This document shows, piece by piece, positions 21,568-23,146 of a stretch of DNA of 23,146 nucleotides. Within the stretch, counting starts at the first letter, position 1. The number at the start of each line of letters is the position of its first letter. The DNA is from Clostridiales bacterium. GTDB lineage: Bacteria; Bacillota; Clostridia; Oscillospirales; Oscillospiraceae. The stretch is taken from assembly GCA_019418025.1 (NCBI GenBank), contig DYCR01000031.1:2190-25335 (forward strand), read 5' to 3'. Below the pieces are notes generated by a model. It saw nothing but the letters and a program-made list of their open reading frames with translations. It was not told the DNA's origin and did not search any database. Both the position numbers and the translations under genes were made by a program.

Positions 21568-21597
21568 TTTACCGAAACAGGACACTGTTTCGGTAAA
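21568..21597 (-). promoter_or_regulatory. 12-bp palindrome in the hom leader, operator candidate
   Basis: TTTACCGAAACA (21568-21579) and TGTTTCGGTAAA (21586-21597) are perfect inverted repeats with a 6-nt spacer. It lies about 20-50 nt downstream of the predicted start and 30 nt before the hom ATG. Neither strand has a following T run, so it is not a terminator. The 11-mer GAAACAGGACA within it recurs at 21685-21695, upstream of the -35 box. A repressor site or regulatory RNA hairpin is possible. Confidence 0.65.
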
Positions 21598-21622
21598 AAA
21601 TGATTGAATTTTATCTAATAGA

Positions 21623-21651
21623 AGTATATCATAGGCAAAATCAAAAAGCAA
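21623..21651 (-). promoter_or_regulatory. Predicted promoter of hom-lysC-asd
   Basis: On the minus strand TTGCTT (21651-21646), a 17-nt spacer and TATACT (21628-21623) preceded by TGA (extended -10) lie about 85 nt before the hom start codon, with the start point near 21616. Confidence 0.75.
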
Positions 21652-21775
21652 TATACGATAATGGCGGATAATTTGCATAATCTTGAAACAGGACAGCACT
21701 TTTCATTGAAATCCTGCATAAACATGCTTTTGATACATTCAGCAGCGGTGGAAGCCGGAAGGGGGACGACGGTAC
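21652..21775. other. Spacer between the hom promoter and the pfp terminator
   Basis: No coding potential and no clear promoter are seen here. The only notable element is GAAACAGGACA at 21685-21695, an exact copy of part of the hom-leader palindrome, about 35 nt upstream of the -35 box. Confidence 0.6.
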
Positions 21776-21808
21776 AAAAAGCCCCCAAGCCGCAATGGCT
21801 TGGGGGCT
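21776..21808 (-). terminator. Rho-independent terminator after pfp
   Basis: AGCCCCCAAGCC (21780-21791) pairs perfectly with GGCTTGGGGGCT (21797-21808) around a 5-nt loop. On the minus strand the stem runs into five T. It begins 12 nt beyond the pfp stop and isolates pfp from hom. Confidence 0.93.
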
Positions 21809-21820
21809 GACAGTGTGAAA

Positions 21821-23065
21821 TTATTTTGCAAAGACCTTCTTCAGGTGGACGAAACGGGGCAGGCCGTCCTCCTTGACCATGCCGGTCTCACCCTGAATCA
21901 GGGGCAGGCAGTAGTCAATGAAGCCCTGGTTCACGCCGTTGTGGGTCTCATTGATCCACTCCAGAGGAACCTTCTTCTCGGTGTTGGCAACGAGGCTCAG
22001 ATCGAACAGCTTAGGCTCGCACTTGTAGCCGTTCTCGTCACGGGTGCAGGCAAAGCCGACCATCTTGTCGGTTTCACCGGCAACGGCGGCCTCAACAGCG
22101 GTCTTGCCGGACATGAAGGACTCGGCGATGTCGGTGCCGGAAGCGCAGTGAGCAGCGCAGCGCTGCAGCAGGCTCAGCTCGATGGGGCGAACCTTTGCGC
22201 CGGTAGCGGACTTGACAACATCTGCCAGACGGGCAGCCAGACCGCCCAGCTGTGCGTGACCGAAGCCGTCGGTGCCGGAGGTCTTAGCCTCGGAGACGAA
22301 GGTGCCGTCAGCGTAGTGAACGCCCTCGGAAACAGCGACGATGCAGTTCTTCTTTTCCTCGTAGATGCGCTTGACATCGGAGACGAACTGGTCCATGTCG
22401 AAATCGACCTCGGGGAGGTAGATCAGGTCGGGACCGTCGCCCTTGACGCCGGCCAGAGCGGCAGCGGCAGTCAGCCAGCCTGCATGGCGGCCCATGCACT
22501 CGATGATGGTGACCATGCCGGTGTCATAGACGTGGCTGTCACGGGAAACTTCCATAACGGAGGTTGCAATGTACTTAGCCGCAGAAGCAAAGCCAGGGCA
22601 GTGATCGGTGCCGGCCAGATCGTTGTCGATGGTCTTGGGGACACCCATGACGCGGCACTCGTAGCCGACGCGGTTCATGTACTTGGAGATCTTGTTACAG
22701 GTATCCATGGAATCGTTGCCGCCGTTGTAGAAGAAGTAACGGACGTCATACTTCTTGAAGATTTCCAGAATACGCTTATAGTCGGTATCATCAACATCGG
22801 GATCTGCGATCTTGTAACGGCAGGAGCCCAGAGCAGAAGAAGGTGTGTAGAGCATGTTTTCCAGCTCGGCTGCATCTTCCTCATTCATGATCATCAGTTC
22901 GTCGTTCAAAACGCCCTTGATACCATGATGTGCGCCATAGACAGTGGTAATGTTCTCATTCTCAAGACCGGCTTTGATAACGCCGTAGGCCGAGCAGTTG
23001 ATGACGGAAGAAGGACCGCCGGACTGGCCGATGATCAGAGAACCAACAAGAGTTTTTTCGGACAT
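21821..23065 (-). CDS. pfp: Pyrophosphate--fructose-6-phosphate 1-phosphotransferase
   Basis: This enzyme makes fructose 1,6-bisphosphate reversibly with pyrophosphate instead of ATP, saving ATP in glycolysis; it is common in anaerobes. The 414-residue protein has GQSGGPSSVIN at 13-23, GGNDSMDT at 115-122 and GVPKTIDNDLAGTDHCPGFA at 141-160. The Asp in GGNDS, where ATP enzymes have Gly, and the Lys in PKTIDND, where ATP enzymes have Gly, mark the PPi-dependent type. MGRHAGWLTAAAAL and GFGHAQLGGLAARLAD are also family segments. The ATG at 23065 has GGAGG at suitable distance. It stands alone, with a terminator behind it. Confidence 0.94.
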   Translation of the reverse strand: MSEKTLVGSLIIGQSGGPSSVINCSAYGVIKAGLENENITTVYGAHHGIKGVLNDELMIMNEEDAAELENMLYTPSSALGSCRYKIADPDVDDTDYKRILEIFKKYDVRYFFYNGGNDSMDTCNKISKYMNRVGYECRVMGVPKTIDNDLAGTDHCPGFASAAKYIATSVMEVSRDSHVYDTGMVTIIECMGRHAGWLTAAAALAGVKGDGPDLIYLPEVDFDMDQFVSDVKRIYEEKKNCIVAVSEGVHYADGTFVSEAKTSGTDGFGHAQLGGLAARLADVVKSATGAKVRPIELSLLQRCAAHCASGTDIAESFMSGKTAVEAAVAGETDKMVGFACTRDENGYKCEPKLFDLSLVANTEKKVPLEWINETHNGVNQGFIDYCLPLIQGETGMVKEDGLPRFVHLKKVFAK

Positions 23066-23146
23066 ATGTTGTACCTCCACAAAAATGATAATACAAAACA
23101 ATATAATTTGGGCGAAAATCGTGCGAATACACCCAATCAGTAGAAT
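23066..23146 (-). promoter_or_regulatory. pfp upstream region
   Basis: Upstream of the GGAGG site the minus strand is AT-rich and holds two -10-like boxes, TATTAT and TATATT, but neither has a good -35 at 17 nt. The promoter cannot be fixed from this short end segment. Confidence 0.3.

Noticed and set aside
21538..21820. Lysine riboswitch, T-box or leader peptide before hom-lysC
   Set aside because: The leader is only about 80 nt, lacks T-box or L-box features, and has no short frame rich in Thr, Met, Lys or Ile codons with a binding site.
1..23146. CRISPR arrays, insertion sequences, prophage, defence genes, tRNA or rRNA
   Set aside because: None seen. Genes are contiguous housekeeping families with uniform composition, no transposase or integrase, and no regularly spaced repeats.

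Overview
The window is a gene-dense piece of a Clostridia (Firmicutes) chromosome of fairly high GC, most likely a gut Ruminococcaceae/Oscillospiraceae-type anaerobe. The reasons are a Gram-positive rimP-nusA-rnpM-ylxQ-infB-rbfA operon, strong AGGAGG-type ribosome binding sites, sigma-A promoters, an SLH surface protein, a pyrophosphate-type phosphofructokinase, and a formate/folate one-carbon cluster with a separate FchA cyclohydrolase. The genus assignment is inference. There are 20 protein genes (one cut by the window edge) and no tRNA, rRNA, CRISPR array or insertion sequence.

Layout. (1) 1-3200, minus strand: fhs, fchA and folD, which convert formate stepwise to 5,10-methylene-tetrahydrofolate. 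A terminator follows fhs. The fhs leader holds a tandem hairpin-like repeat that matches no riboswitch I know. (2) 3230-5810, minus strand: a SEDS-family (RodA/FtsW-like) glycosyltransferase, a terminator, then a secreted cadherin-like/SLH protein. (3) 5870-7040, plus strand: an ADP-ribosylglycohydrolase-fold protein, divergent from the SEDS gene, whose metal-binding motifs are altered. (4) 7090-15184, plus strand: the translation/RNA operon rimP, nusA, rnpM, ylxQ, infB, rbfA, nrnA, truB, ribF, from one strong promoter with an unusually stable leader hairpin. (5) 15190-17945, plus strand: rpsO and pnp, each with a structured leader. The pnp leader is a long interrupted hairpin resembling in concept the RNase III/PNPase target of enterobacteria. 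(6) 17990-21651, minus strand: hom, lysC and asd, the aspartate-family pathway operon, with a 12-bp palindrome and an extra half-site around its promoter. (7) 21776-23146, minus strand: pfp with its own terminator.

Most genes are housekeeping. The less ordinary material is mainly regulatory: the tandem RNA-like element before fhs, the palindromes at the fhs and hom promoters, the inverted repeat covering both -35 boxes of the divergent SEDS/ADP-ribosylglycohydrolase promoters, and the leader hairpins of rimP and pnp. The main protein oddities are the probable ADP-ribosylglycohydrolase pseudoenzyme and a homoserine dehydrogenase with a short, non-standard C-terminus.
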